64,000 bases of DNA from Flectonema sp. DT1601 (lineage: Eukaryota; Euglenozoa; Diplonemea; Diplonemida; Diplonemidae), in NCBI GenBank assembly GCA_964019425.1, contig OZ025804.1, positions 620,001 through 684,000 on the forward strand, given 5' to 3'. Within the stretch, counting starts at the first letter, position 1. The number at the start of each line of letters is the position of its first letter. This document shows positions 19,689 to 30,355 of the stretch, piece after piece. The notes beneath the pieces are model-generated. The model saw only the letters and a list, made by a program, of their open reading frames with translations, did not search any database and was not told the origin of the DNA. Made by a program: the position numbers and the translations under genes.

Positions 19689-20540
19689 ATGAATACAATT
19701 AGAACTGCCTTAGTGGTAGTCGGACTCCTGGTTGGAGCCAATGCTGATGCGTATGTGAGGTGTGAAACAACAGCTGGAGACTTCACACTTCAAGTTGTAA
19801 AGAGTTGGGCACCAAATGGATACTTGAGATTTATGGAACTTATTGATGATGATTTCTTTCAGAATCAAATCATATTTAGAGCGATGGAGGGTTTTGTTTA
19901 TCAATTTGGTATTCATGGAGATCCGGATGTTCAGAAAAAATGGCAGACAAATTACATACCAGATGACCCTGCGAAACTTAAATTTGAAGTTGGTCATGTC
20001 TCGTTTGCTGGGTTCGGTGAAAACAGCAGATCTTCACATATATTTATTGCAAGTGGAAAACGGGCAACGAACTTGGGAAGATCTGCTCATGAGAGACCGT
20101 TCGCAAAGTTTCACAACGAACAGGAATTAGAGCACTTTTTAACTTCAGTTAATACGAAACACGGAGACATTCAAATACAACCCCAACTTGTTGAGAAGGG
20201 AAACATTGCGGCAGCGGAATACCCGGATCTCACTGTCATTAAATTTTGTCGTAGAATTACTTCTAAGGAGGCAAAACGTTTTAAAAATGAAATTGAAAAA
20301 AAATTGAAAATTGAAAAAAAAAAAATTGAGGCTGAAAAAAAAACTGAATTGGAAAAACAAAATAAAATAAAAGGACGCAAACAATACGTTTTAAAAAGAA
20401 TTGAATCAATATTAGGAACAAAGGCACCTAAAGTTTTAAAAAAACTTCCGAAAATGCTTAAGCACTGGGAAGGCAAGGAAGAAGGACTGTTAGAAAGCCT
20501 CGAAAAAAAGTATGGTGTGTCTGAAAACGATGAGCTATAA
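19689..20540 (+). CDS. ER-lumen cyclophilin-type peptidyl-prolyl isomerase with Lys-rich tail and NDEL end
   Basis: The product has 283 residues. An N-terminal signal peptide (about 1-20, ending GANADA) leads into a cyclophilin domain (about 22-190): GDFTLQVV, FFQNQIIFRAMEGFVYQFGI, GHVSFAG, SSHIFIA and FAKF. The catalytic FHRV..F..Q.GD block is replaced by IFRAMEGFVYQFGIHGD, so the key Arg is present but the pocket is altered. A ~90-residue Lys/Glu-rich tail ends in ENDEL, a KDEL-type retrieval signal. Role: proline isomerisation or chaperoning in the ER lumen. An AG acceptor at 19682-19683 sits six bases before the ATG. Confidence in the family is good; activity is uncertain. Confidence 0.8.
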   Translation: MNTIRTALVVVGLLVGANADAYVRCETTAGDFTLQVVKSWAPNGYLRFMELIDDDFFQNQIIFRAMEGFVYQFGIHGDPDVQKKWQTNYIPDDPAKLKFEVGHVSFAGFGENSRSSHIFIASGKRATNLGRSAHERPFAKFHNEQELEHFLTSVNTKHGDIQIQPQLVEKGNIAAAEYPDLTVIKFCRRITSKEAKRFKNEIEKKLKIEKKKIEAEKKTELEKQNKIKGRKQYVLKRIESILGTKAPKVLKKLPKMLKHWEGKEEGLLESLEKKYGVSENDEL

Positions 20541-20713
20541 ATCTTTTTTCAGTTATTAAAATAAAAACCGAACCCGGAACTGAACCAGTTCTTTTTTACA
20601 ATTGTTAACCCTGTGAGGCAACACTCTGTTTTATTGATTTTCATTTCAAAAATCAATTAGTACTTTCCATTTACAGTAACAAAAAAAAAAGAGCAAAAAA
20701 AAAAAAAACAACC

Positions 20714-21713
20714 ATGGCTGACGAAAAATTAAAATTCCTAGTTTACGGACACAAGGGATGGATTGGAGGACAAGTAATGAGTATAATAGAAGGATGTGGT
20801 CATACTGCAATTGGAGCCACTGCTAGAGCAGACAATGAAATTGATGTCGAGAAAGAATTTGATGAGATAAAACCAGACAGAGTAATCAGTCTGATTGGAA
20901 GAACTCGAGGAGGGGAATTCTTAACTATTGATTACCTTGAGCAAAAGGGTAAGTTAGCTGAGAACATGCGTGATAATTTATGGGGACCGATGGTTCTTTC
21001 ATTCTTATGCCAAAAAAGAAACATTCACTTAACCTACATGGGTACTGGCTGTATATTTCATTACGATGCTGAAAACCACAAAATTGGAGATTCTGGATTC
21101 ACTGAAGAATCGCTGCCAAACTTTTTTGGATCAGCGTATTCCACCTGCAAAGGCTTTACTGATCGACTGATGCACATGATGGAAGATTCTGTTTTGAATA
21201 TCCGAATTAGGATGCCAATTACTGGAGATCATTCTCCTTATAATTTTATAACAAAAATAGTAAAATATAAAAAAGTTGTTAATATTCCAAATTCGATGAC
21301 TGTGTTACCTGAATTGTTACCAACAATGATTGACATGGCTGTGAAGAAACAAAAAGGAACGATTAACTTAACAAACCCTGGAGCTATTAGTCATAATGAG
21401 GTTCTAAACCTTTACAAGAAACACGTCGATCCAAAATTTTGGTATGAAAATTTTACTGTCGAAGAGCAAGATAAAATCTTACTCTCTGGAAGGTCTAACA
21501 ATTTACTTGAAACGGACAAATTGAAAACTCTTTATCCAAACGTTGATACCATTCATGAAGCAGTTGAGAAGGTTTGTTTTGTTTTTTATTTTTTCCTTAA
21601 AAATGTGTACGTGTTTAAAAAAAAAAAACACAAATAAACAACAGGTATGCGTTGCTATGTCAAAGAATCACGGCATCATTGAGCACGGTAAGGGTGATGC
21701 CCCATCTTCTTAA
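20714..21713 (+). CDS. UDP-4-keto-6-deoxyglucose 3,5-epimerase/4-reductase-like (UER1/NRS-ER) enzyme
   Basis: Two exons, 20714-21571 and 21645-21713, give 308 residues. The short second exon adds VCVAMSKNHGII...APSS. The Rossmann motif is VYGHKGWIGG (GxxGxxG, residues 12-18), with SAYSTCK giving the Tyr-X3-Lys pair of short-chain dehydrogenases. GTGCIF, GFTEE..PNFFGS, RIRMPI, NFITKI and VNIPNSMTVLPELLP closely follow plant UER1 proteins. The enzyme completes nucleotide-rhamnose synthesis in the cytosol from 4-keto-6-deoxyglucose nucleotide. UDP-rhamnose pathways are known from some trypanosomatids. The upstream dehydratase domain of plant RHM enzymes is absent, so a separate dehydratase is expected elsewhere. 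The 73-nt intron has an A-rich 3' end. Confidence 0.85.
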
Positions 21714-21926
21714 GTTAAAAATATTTTTTTTTTTGTATTATTTCATTATTGTACTTATTTGCGAAAGTATAAAAAAAAAAAAAAAACGCATCGTTTTTTG
21801 AAATCTAAAAATCCATATAAAACCGACCCTTTTTTTTTTTTCCCCTTTTTATTATTATTTTTTTCATTTAAAATGACCGCAAAAAAAGAAAAAAAAAAAA
21901 TTGCTTGTCTTCCCTTCTGTTTTTCA

Positions 21927-21937
21927 GTATCGTAACA
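21927..21937 (+). other. Putative trans-splice acceptor directly before a start codon
   Basis: CTTCCCTTCTGTTTTTCAG ends at 21927, 10 bases before the ATG at 21938. The strong pyrimidine tract contrasts with the A-rich internal introns. Inferred from pattern only. Confidence 0.4.
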
Positions 21938-22526
21938 ATGTTCCTTAGAAAGGCGATCCAACTAGTGTCCTGTGCTGGATTTCTGATGTTGTCAACTTCA
22001 GAGACTTTGGTATGTAGCTGAAAATCGAATTCCAGAAAAAAAAAAAAAAAAAAAAAAATCTTACATACCGCATTTTGGATAAAAAAGTCTAAGAACTCGT
22101 GTGGATTTTTTCCCCCCATTTTTTTTTTTCCTCCTTGGAGAAGTTAACAAGTGTGGGGGGGGAGAATTGATTTAAAAAAAAAAAAAAAAACAACAACAAC
22201 AACAAAAAAAAAATTAATAATTCAATAAAAAGAATGGAATCGCAATTTTTATCGAACAGAGTGCCCACGGCACACATCCCATGAGAGAAAAAAAAGTTAT
22301 ACTTTTTTGTTGTTATTATTTTAAGGTAATTTTTTTTTTTAATTGTTTTTCCTTTACACCCCAAAAAAAGTCAAATTACACTGAAATAATGAAAGTTAAA
22401 AAAGTACTGAAGCAGATGAAAGACTACGAGAAACAACGAATTCAAGTTCAGAAAGACTTCATAAAATTAGATAGAGAATATAAATCTGCGAGACCAGCTG
22501 TTGAAGAGGTGTTACGAACCTTATAG
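21938..22526 (+). CDS. Small two-exon protein with hydrophobic N-terminus
   Basis: Exon 1 (21938-22009) encodes MFLRKAIQLVSCAGFLMLST plus SETL, a likely signal peptide or mitochondrial leader. Exon 2 (22371-22526) encodes a basic, amphipathic stretch (NYTEIMKVKKVLKQMKDYEK and on to VLRTL, stop). Total 75 residues. Donor GTATGT is standard and both exons are phase 0. The acceptor (CCAAAAAAAG) is weak, though A-rich like other introns here. The 361-nt intron is the longest without an insertion. No family recognised; it could also be two unrelated fragments. Confidence 0.4.
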
Positions 22527-22728
22527 TTGAAAAGCCTTAAGTGTGAATCAGTAAAACGATATTCAGCAGAGATTACACAGATACTCTCAACCAACTCTCT
22601 GATTGTATTTCTGACTTTAAGTAGTTTCAAGTTAGTTTTTCTTTGTGGTGATTTGTTTCGTATTAAAGATTACTTCTCCCCTTCAGCTATCTTCAAGTTA
22701 CTTTTTTAAAACCCTCCTTTTATATAAT

Positions 22729-23456
22729 ATGATGATGTCACGTGCCATCCGCAGCCCACTTGCCAGAGTATGTGTTTGTTTTTTACTTTCTATTGTGCGG
22801 TCAGTCACATAATAATACAAATCAGGCCGCAAGATTCGCGTCATCCGGTGCCGTTAGAAGAGATTTGTTTGGATACGAACAGTCCTCAGAAGTAGGACCA
22901 TGGAACAAGAAGATCTCAGAGGTATGAAATTATCATTTCTCAACAATTATTTTAATCATTCAACTCCCTAATACGAATCAATTAATAATTTCACAATCAG
23001 GTTAAGAACTGGAACGATGCCGGAGAGTACATGGTTGACATGAACAGAGACAACTGCCCACCTGATCTCAGCACCTACACTGAGGTATTGAGAGCCATCC
23101 TTAGATGTGACTCAAAGTTGGAAGGAGGAGTTACCGATGGAGAATCAAAGTTCTGCGCCATGATGGATGTTTTGGAGGAGATGACCCACAGAAACAACAT
23201 CGCCCCAGACACTGAGTGCTGGAAGATCGTTATGGAGGAGTGCATTGCTAACGGTGACTTCCGTGCTGGACGTGCTCTTGCCGCATGTGTTGCTGGATAC
23301 ACCCCAAAGGGAGGAGAGAAGTCAACCATCCCACAAAACCTTTTGGACGCCATTGAGAAGAAGGCTGAGGAGGCCAAGGCCGCCGGTAAGGACTTCCCAG
23401 CTTCCCTTCAGAAGCAGTCCAGCGGTCTCTTCGACATGGAGATCAAGGCTAACTAA
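22729..23456 (+). CDS. Mitochondrial PPR-type protein, candidate F1-ATPase p18 subunit, copy 1
   Basis: Exons 22729-22767, 22826-22921 and 23001-23456 give 196 residues. The N-terminus (MMMSRAIRSPLAR, then AARFASSGAVRRDLFG) is a typical cleavable mitochondrial leader. The body has helical PPR-like pairs: PPDLSTYTEVLRAILR, SKFCAMMDVLEEM, APDTECWKIVMEEC and GDFRAGRALAACVA. A small acidic/PPR-fold mitochondrial protein of this size fits the p18 subunit attached to F1-alpha in Euglenozoa; this is inference from fold, length and context. Codon use is strongly C-ending, as expected for high expression. It is almost identical to the next gene downstream. Confidence 0.7.
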
Positions 23457-23884
23457 GTGACTTCTCAGCTAAGGTTCTTTATTAGTGTTATTTATTCTTT
23501 CTTTTTGTTTTTTCGTTTTTTTTTTTTTGCCCGTCGTTTTTTTTGCTTTTTGTTTTTTACCCATTCCCATAAGGTGGCGGAATTTTCTTTTTTTTCCACT
23601 TTTTTCTTTTTCAGTTCGTAGTTTGTTGTGGGAAAGGGGGATTTCTTTTTCCTCTTTTGGGTTATCAATAATACCACCAGGGTTGTAAAGGGACAAAGGG
23701 TTCGGTCCCTGTAGGTCACTCTTCACATCATCACCACACGTACGTTATTAATTCTCTACCAGCCAATCATGCACTTGATCAGATGCTTATTTTTTGGTTT
23801 ATTGTAATCGTTCTTTTTATTTTTGATTAATAATTGTTGTTACCCAGCCTCAGGTCTTAATCGATTCCCTACTTCACAAACAAA
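23457..23884. other. Spacer between the duplicated PPR-type genes
   Basis: T-rich 5' half, then mixed sequence leading to the second gene. It is not similar to the region upstream of copy 1. Overlapping Lys-rich minus-strand frames are low-complexity artefacts. Confidence 0.5.
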
Positions 23885-24621
23885 ATGATGTCAATCCGCT
23901 CACCACTCTTCAGAGTATGTAATTTTTATAAACTTTTTTTAATTAAGTACTCGTTTTATTGTTTACTTGTCACTACAACCAATCCCTCAGTCTCTTAGAT
24001 TCGCGTCATCCGGTGCCGTTAGAAGAGATTTGTTTGGATACGAACAGTCCTCAGAAGTAGGACCATGGAACAAGAAGATCTCAGAGGTATGAAATTATCA
24101 TTTCTCAACAATTATTTTAATCATTCAACTCCCTAATACGAATCAATTAATAATTTCACAATCAGGTTAAGAACTGGAACGATGCCGGAGAGTACATGGT
24201 TGACATGAACAGAGACAACTGCCCACCTGATCTCAGCACCTACACTGAGGTATTGAGAGCCATCCTTAGATGTGACTCAAAGTTGGAAGGAGGAGTTACC
24301 GATGGAGAATCAAAGTTCTGCGCCATGATGGATGTTTTGGAGGAGATGACCCACAGAAACAACATCGCCCCAGACACTGAGTGCTGGAAGATCGTTATGG
24401 AGGAGTGCATTGCTAACGGTGACTTCCGTGCTGGACGTGCTCTTGCCGCATGTGTTGCTGGATACACCCCAAAGGGAGGAGAGAAGTCAACCATCCCACA
24501 AAACCTTTTGGATGCCATTGAGAAGAAGGCTGAGGAGGCCAAGGCCGCCGGTAAGGACTTCCCAGCTTCCCTTCAGAAGCAGTCCAGCGGTCTCTTCGAC
24601 ATGGAGATCAAGGCTAACTAG
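23885..24621 (+). CDS. Mitochondrial PPR-type protein, candidate F1-ATPase p18 subunit, copy 2
   Basis: Exons 23885-23914, 23991-24086 and 24166-24621 give 193 residues. The leader differs from copy 1 (MMSIRSPLFR then SLRFASS), and intron 1 is unrelated. From AGATTCGCGTCATCCGG onward, exon 2, intron 2 and exon 3 match copy 1 almost base for base; I see one silent difference in exon 3 before the stop. The mature proteins are identical. This points to recent duplication or ongoing gene conversion, raising dosage of one mitochondrial product. Confidence 0.7.
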
Positions 24622-24971
24622 AACTGTTGTTGCATTGCATCATCTTCTCCACCCCCGAGCCGAGTCGGGATTGAACTAACGACATGGAGAGTAGAAAATA
24701 AAAAAAAAAAAACAACAACAAAAGAAAGTCATAAAAAAAAGTGGTATTTTTTTTTCTTTTATTTTTTCATTTTTTTTCTTCTTTTTGTACCACCTCCTAC
24801 AGGAGATGGTTCTAGTTTTCATTGGGTCCTTTTTTAGTGGGATGTAAAGGAGTGAAGTTCTTTACATCAAAGGGGGGATCGGTTATCCAGTAGGTTACCG
24901 AGGGAGTGTTTTGTTTTATCGTTCCCAAATAATAATAATAATTTTATAATTCTTCAGTTGAATTGAATGTA
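24622..24971. other. Intergenic
   Basis: A/T runs and a T-rich tract at 24748-24785. No RNA or gene seen. Confidence 0.5.
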
Positions 24972-26114
24972 ATGCCGGCAGACGGAGAACTTCTTGAAAA
25001 GTACACGAGAGGTGCTGAGGGGGCTGCACATTCACTGTCAGGGTTGGCTGTCTCTACTGGATATTTTAGTGATAAGAAATGTGAGCCATTACTACCCTTT
25101 GCGGAAGATGAGGGGAGTTCTGATGTGCAATCTGTTAGTGGGTTACTCTGTCGTATTGTTGGTCAGTTGTCTTATTGGATTCTAACTGATGCGTTTCCCA
25201 ATGACGATGAACCGGAACAATCGACTCCCGCAAACACAACTGTTGACTATCAGAAAGAAGATGAATATGTTGAAGCTGCCCACCAAGCCAGTGGCCTAGC
25301 CGCGGCATTTTCCGGAACAGTCAGAGCAGGTGAAGGAGGTCAATCATTGCTAAACTACAGCGTTGAGAATGTAAAAAGAATGTCATCATTGATTTCACAA
25401 GCGAGAGAGTCTCTCGATCAACTTCAACACAACAAACCAACAGACAGTAACCCGATTGGAGCACTTCACTGTTTATTACTTTGGTGTGAAAATATTTTAA
25501 ATTATGCGACCGAATTATCTCCCATCGAATCAGTAAATGATATCAACAAAGCCTCTCCACGAACTATAAGAAGAGCGTCGATTATGACTTCTGAGTCATC
25601 TCCTCCACGTGATAAAACAACAAGACGAATAAGCTGGAGTGAAGATAATGAAGTAACACCTACCAGTGCAGAGATTTCAAGGCAACAGGCGGGTGTCAGA
25701 CCTTCGACTCAGGGAAGTATCTCTATGCCTTGGGCTGTTAATATTCCAAGACCACAAACAGCAACACCAGGTCATGGAGGTAGTGGTGTTCTCGTTACTA
25801 CTCCGAATAGTTCAGATCCACGCCCTGCTAATAATAGTCCTCTGTTCCCGTCATCGTCAAAACAATATCCTCCTCCTTCAAATCTACCTGTGTCAGAAGA
25901 AAAACTAAAACACTTATTTTATCAATATGATACAGAAGGCTTAGGATGGATCACTCGACAAGATATGAGAGACATATGGGAAGACATGGACGTTGTGGGA
26001 CTCCCTCAATACAGAGATCGACTTGAAGACACACTCAGTAAATACTCTCTACATAATGGAAGAGTTTCTTATGATGAATATTGTATTGTTATGTTAAAAT
26101 TAATGAGTTTGTGA
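24972..26114 (+). CDS. Protein with C-terminal EF-hand-like module
   Basis: 380 residues; start taken at the ATG 24972 (a preceding in-frame TTG is not credible). The N-terminal ~190 residues are helical without a known motif, the middle (~200-310) is Ser/Pro/Thr-rich and probably disordered, and the C-terminal 65 residues look like an EF-hand pair: KLKHLFYQYDTEGLGWITRQ and later KYSLHNGRVSYDEYCIVMLK. The first loop keeps D, E and W-I-T spacing; the second lacks the first aspartate, so calcium binding is doubtful. No named orthologue. Single exon. Confidence 0.65.
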   Translation: MPADGELLEKYTRGAEGAAHSLSGLAVSTGYFSDKKCEPLLPFAEDEGSSDVQSVSGLLCRIVGQLSYWILTDAFPNDDEPEQSTPANTTVDYQKEDEYVEAAHQASGLAAAFSGTVRAGEGGQSLLNYSVENVKRMSSLISQARESLDQLQHNKPTDSNPIGALHCLLLWCENILNYATELSPIESVNDINKASPRTIRRASIMTSESSPPRDKTTRRISWSEDNEVTPTSAEISRQQAGVRPSTQGSISMPWAVNIPRPQTATPGHGGSGVLVTTPNSSDPRPANNSPLFPSSSKQYPPPSNLPVSEEKLKHLFYQYDTEGLGWITRQDMRDIWEDMDVVGLPQYRDRLEDTLSKYSLHNGRVSYDEYCIVMLKLMSL

Positions 26115-26319
26115 AAACTTTTTTGAAAAAAAAAAAAAAAAAAAAAAAACTTTAGTCTTATGTTATGTTGTGTTCATTTTTTTTTCTTCTTCTTCTTGTG
26201 TTGATGACCGAAATTTAAAAAAAAAAAAAAAAATTCTCTTTTTTTATACAACTACCGACCCCAGTATATTACACATACGAGAAAAAAAGAATTAAAAAAA
26301 AAAAATAAGAATAAAAAAA

Positions 26320-26493
26320 ATGGGAGCCACAAAAACGGTTATTCCGAAGAAACAACGCTGGTACGAAAAGACAGACGGCACTTGGTACAGTACAGCACCT
26401 AAAAAGACAGGGGCAGGTGACGTTTTTCTAATCAATATAATAAAGGTCGGGGCAATACCTGGAAATGTTGTTTCACAACATCATTCTCTTTGA
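26320..26493 (+). CDS. Small basic 57-residue protein
   Basis: An uninterrupted frame of MGATKTVIPKKQRWYEKTDG and so on, ending VVSQHHSL. The compact Trp/Tyr/Lys-rich N-terminus (RWYEKTDGTWYSTAPKK) does not look like random translation of this A/T-rich DNA. The second half (GDVFLINIIK...) may instead be intron: GGTGACG / AAGGTCGG offer donor-like sites. Unrecognised. Confidence 0.35.
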   Translation: MGATKTVIPKKQRWYEKTDGTWYSTAPKKTGAGDVFLINIIKVGAIPGNVVSQHHSL

Positions 26494-26742
26494 TGTACTG
26501 TGAAGTTGTTGTACGGATTTGATCAACTTTACCCTGACTGTGATTGAAGAAAAAAAAAAAAAAATTGCCAAACTGTGTGTCACACCAGTCTACACGGCAG
26601 CATTGATGTGACTCTTCGAGGAAGAAGTACTTATTTTATTTGAAGGATTCGCTGTTGTGTTATATTTTTTTTGTTTGTTATCAGACAGGTGCAGGGTAGC
26701 CACACACAAAAAAAAAAAAAAAAAAAAAAAAAAAGTTGTAAG

Positions 26743-27520
26743 ATGGGAATATTTGCCAGTAAGAAGAAAAGGGAACTAGTTTGCTGCGGACTTGACAACA
26801 GTGGAAAAACTACTATTCTGAATCAGTTAAAAACTACAAAGGTTTGAAAATATTTTTTTTTTCAATCTCTACTTGTATTTTTTTTTTAAAAAAAAAATCA
26901 AAAACATAAAAAACAATAAACCACAGACTCGTAATGTACAAGTTGAACCCACTGTGGGTTACAGTGTTGAACAGTTTTCAAAAGGAAAAGTTAATTTCAC
27001 CGTATTTGACATGGGAGGGGCTAAGAAATTCCGATCCCTTTGGGAGTATTATTATCAAAATGTCCAGGGAGTAATGTTTGTAATTGATACGAGTGACAAA
27101 ATACGAATGTGTTGTGTTCGTGATGAATTAAAACTTCTACTAGAACACCAAGGTATTGAATTTTTTTAAATTTTTTTTTTTTTTAAATTTCTTTTTTTTC
27201 TTTCAAAAAAACAAAAAAAAAACAACAGATCTCAAGGGAGTTCCTATTCTGTTTTTCGCCAATAAAATGGACATAGCAGGAGCGTTAACGCCTCAGGTAT
27301 GTTTTTTTCTTCTTTTTTTTTTCTCCTTCTTCTTTTATATCTATATGGGTCGTATGATTACTGATGGGACTTCCAAAAAATGAAATAATAAAACAACAAA
27401 ACAAAAAAAAACATCAACAGGATTGTGTTGAGCAATTAGGGCTTATGGAGCTTGTACACGACAGATCATTTCATATTTTGTATGTGAATTTTCTTTTGAT
27501 AATGATTATTTCTTATATTC

Positions 27521-27555
<35 letters not shown>

Positions 27556-27642
27556 AGCGCGAGTAACGCGAGAACTGGTGCTGGTCTTCAAGATGGTATC
27601 GAATGGCTTTCATCAGTGATTGAGAAGAAGGGTGATAATTAG
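26743..27642 (+). CDS. ARL6: ARL6/BBS3 small GTPase
   Basis: Five exons (26743-26841, 26927-27152, 27229-27296, 27421-27479, 27558-27642) give 178 residues, close to human ARL6 (186). P-loop GLDNSGKT; switch I PTVGYS; switch II FDMGGAKKFRSLW (most ARL6 proteins have DMSGQ); NKMD; and SNAR for the SAK-type base loop. GYSVEQF, VNFTVFDM and VPILFFANKMD are typical of ARL6 rather than ARF1/ARL3. The glutamine normally following G-G in switch II is replaced by Ala (GGAKK), which may change GTP hydrolysis. ARL6 recruits the BBSome to membranes for ciliary cargo traffic, so the organism should be flagellated. Intron 4 is largely a run of A ending in CAG. Confidence 0.88.
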
Positions 27643-28695
27643 TTATTTTTTTTTCGTTTTTTTTTGGTAAGAAATTCGAATTAACCAACCAAAAAAAACC
27701 TGGTTGCCTGACGGACTATTTGTATCAGTTCAATAGCTCTGTAAGTGAGTTAACGTGTGGTAGGATTTATCCCTTTTTTTTTGTTTCTCTGAAAATTATT
27801 TAGGGAGATTGTCAGAGAAATTTCTCTCTGCCAAAAAAAAAAAAAAAAAAAATATAAACAAAAAGGAATAATAAAAAAAATTTTTTTTTTGACCAACAGA
27901 TTACTGTTAGCGGGGAAAAAAAAAAAAAAAAAAAAAAAGGGGGAAAAAAAATAAAAAAGTTGTTAAACGTGGCTTTTTTGTAATTACTTCATAAGAATGG
28001 TTGGTATTCTTTCGCTGATAAAAAGCCCACTGAGGCGATGATTGGGTGGAAGATTCACCGATTTTCCCCAGACATTTTCTCACTGTTTTTTTTTTTAAAA
28101 TTTTTTTATTTTCCCCCTTCTTTTTTCTCGCACAATAGAAAAAGTGAGCAGCGTCGGGGAATGAAGGAAAAAAAAAAAAAAAAAAAAAGCACAAGTCCAT
28201 CTAGAGAAAATGCGCGTTTTTCAAAAAGACTGGTTTTGTTATGGCAACCACTGTTTTGTAAAACACCGAAAGTAACGAACGCAATCATTTCATTTTAACA
28301 AAAGTAATTGGTTGCGGTCTGTGCACTCGCAGTTTCCCACACTCACGCTTCCCTATTTTATATGTAAAAAAAAAAAAAAAAATAATAATAATTACTGCTT
28401 ACCCGAAATGGACGCTGTAAGGTATTCCACAAACTTATTAATATAGGGGCTATTCTCTCTTTTAAAAAAAAAATAAAATAAAAAGTAATTCAGCTCTCCA
28501 CAGGGGTGATGACTTAGTCCCAACACCAATCCTGATGATAGGAGATGGGGTAAAGTATCGCCATAGCTCAACGTATCTTTAAACAGATTGTTTATTGCCT
28601 CTGAAGGTAATGTCGTATTATAAATTATAGTTCCATCATAAATACATTACAATTAGTATTTCGCATAAGCCCTTTTCAGTCATTACCGTCACACT
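27643..28695. other. Intergenic, homopolymer-rich
   Basis: More than ten A or T runs of 10-24 bases. No gene supported: the frames are poly-Phe or poly-Lys. 28290-28420 looks more complex (GGTTGCGGTCTGTGCACTCG) and may hold the RACK1 promoter or 5' leader. Confidence 0.5.
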
Positions 28696-30067
28696 ATGTC
28701 AGAGGGTCACTTCAGATACTGCGGTCAGCTTAAGGGACACGGAGGATGGGTTACCTCCATTGCTTGTCCAATTGACAGCAGCGACATGCTTGTTTCTGGA
28801 TCAAGAGGTTTGTGTTCTTTTATTTCATGTTGTTAACTTCGTCAGATGGTTCTCATCTTACAAAGTTGGATGAATTCTAATTATTAAAAACTAAACAAAT
28901 AAAACAGATCGCAGTGTGATCCAGTGGACTATCGACCCTGACCAGACCACCGGTACCTACGGATTCGCCCAGAGACGTATGGAGGGACACTCCAACTTCG
29001 TTCAGGACGTTCAGATCTCATCCGACGGTATGTTCGGACTGTCCGCGTCATGGGACGGAACCCTCCGTCTTTGGGACCTTCAGACCGGTGCCTCCACCTG
29101 CAGATTCGTCGGTCACGAGAAGGACGTCATGTCATGCGCCTTCTCCCCTGACAATCGTCAGATCATCTCTGGATCAAGAGACAAGTCCCTCAAGGTATGT
29201 TGTGTTGTATAAAAGTAATCATTGTTTTGGTGTCACACCATAGTGATAAGAAGAATAGTAAATAAATAAAATAAAATAAACAGCTCTGGAACACCCTTGG
29301 AGAGTGCAAGTTCACCATCGACAAGCAGAGCCACACTGAGTGGGTTTCATGCACCAGATTCTCACCAAACCCACAGAACTCCCTCATCGTGTCTGCTGGT
29401 TGGGACAACAAGGTCAAGGTTTGGTCCCTTGCTGACCTCTCCCTCAAGTCAGACCTTGAAGGACACACTGAGTATGTGATAACTTTTAATATTTTATAAT
29501 CATAGCCAACCTGATGTTGGAGAGATTGAAGACACTCGGACTGGTCCGAAAGGTGGGTAGCAGTTTGTTGACTAAAACTACACGACTAAAATAAAACAAA
29601 ACAAACTAACCAACAGCTACGTCAACACCGTTACCATGTCACCAGATGGTTCCCTGTGCGCCTCAGGAGGCAAAGACGGTACCGCCATGTTGTGGGACCT
29701 TAACAAGGGTGAGCACCTCTACTCCCTTGACGGAAGTGACGTCATCCACGAGTTGGTATTCTCACCAAACAGGTATGGATTTCTATTATTGCTTCTTATC
29801 TTTTATTGTAATTGATTAATTTGAGAAAAGGACGAAATGAAAACATCTTAAAACAGATACTGGCTCTGTGCCGCTACCGGATCCGCAATCAAGATCTGGG
29901 ACTTGGAGAGCAAGCAGACTGTTGCTGAGTTGGTACCTGAGCTTCCTGACATGGGCAGAAAGGCCATGAAGCCGGAGTGCATCTCTTTGGCCTGGTCCGC
30001 TGATGGCTCTGTCTTGTACTCTGGATACACAGACAACACCATCCGTGTCTGGGGAGTCAGCGCCTAA
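28696..30067 (+). CDS. RACK1: RACK1 (receptor for activated C kinase), copy 1
   Basis: Exons 28696-28807, 28908-29194, 29284-29471, 29617-29772 and 29857-30067 give 317 residues, the exact usual length. It is a seven-blade WD40 propeller: [93 protein letters not shown] and DNTIRVWGV. It binds the head of the 40S ribosomal subunit and scaffolds signalling. C-ending codons indicate high expression. It differs from copies 2 and 3 in exon 3 (HTEW versus HNDW, WDNK versus WDKT). Introns are 84-145 nt. Confidence 0.93.
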
Positions 30068-30355
30068 AAAAGTTTAAGCTGAACGAGGGTTAAGTAACCT
30101 AGCGTTTAAGTTTTATCCAAAAGATGGAAATATCATGTCAGGAATTAATTTATATATTGATCCCCCCACACTCTCGTACAGAATTTCAAAAATATATTTA
30201 TGAACATGAGGAGGATGAAGTACCTATCAAGGAGTTCTTTACTACAATCAGAACCCATTTATCTGGGAGTTCGTGGAGAAGTAAGAGGCAGTGTAAGGTG
30301 GTGACACAATTAACTTCGTTTTCTCGCAGCTTTTATCTCAACTTAGCCACACAAA
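30068..30355. other. RACK1 copy 1-copy 2 spacer, with acceptor-like site
   Basis: It contains TTTTCTCGCAG ending at 30329, 26 bases before the copy 2 ATG. A short frame from 30124 (MEISCQELIYILIPP...) overlaps this spacer; it has some amino-acid complexity but no recognisable family and is not called. Confidence 0.4.
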
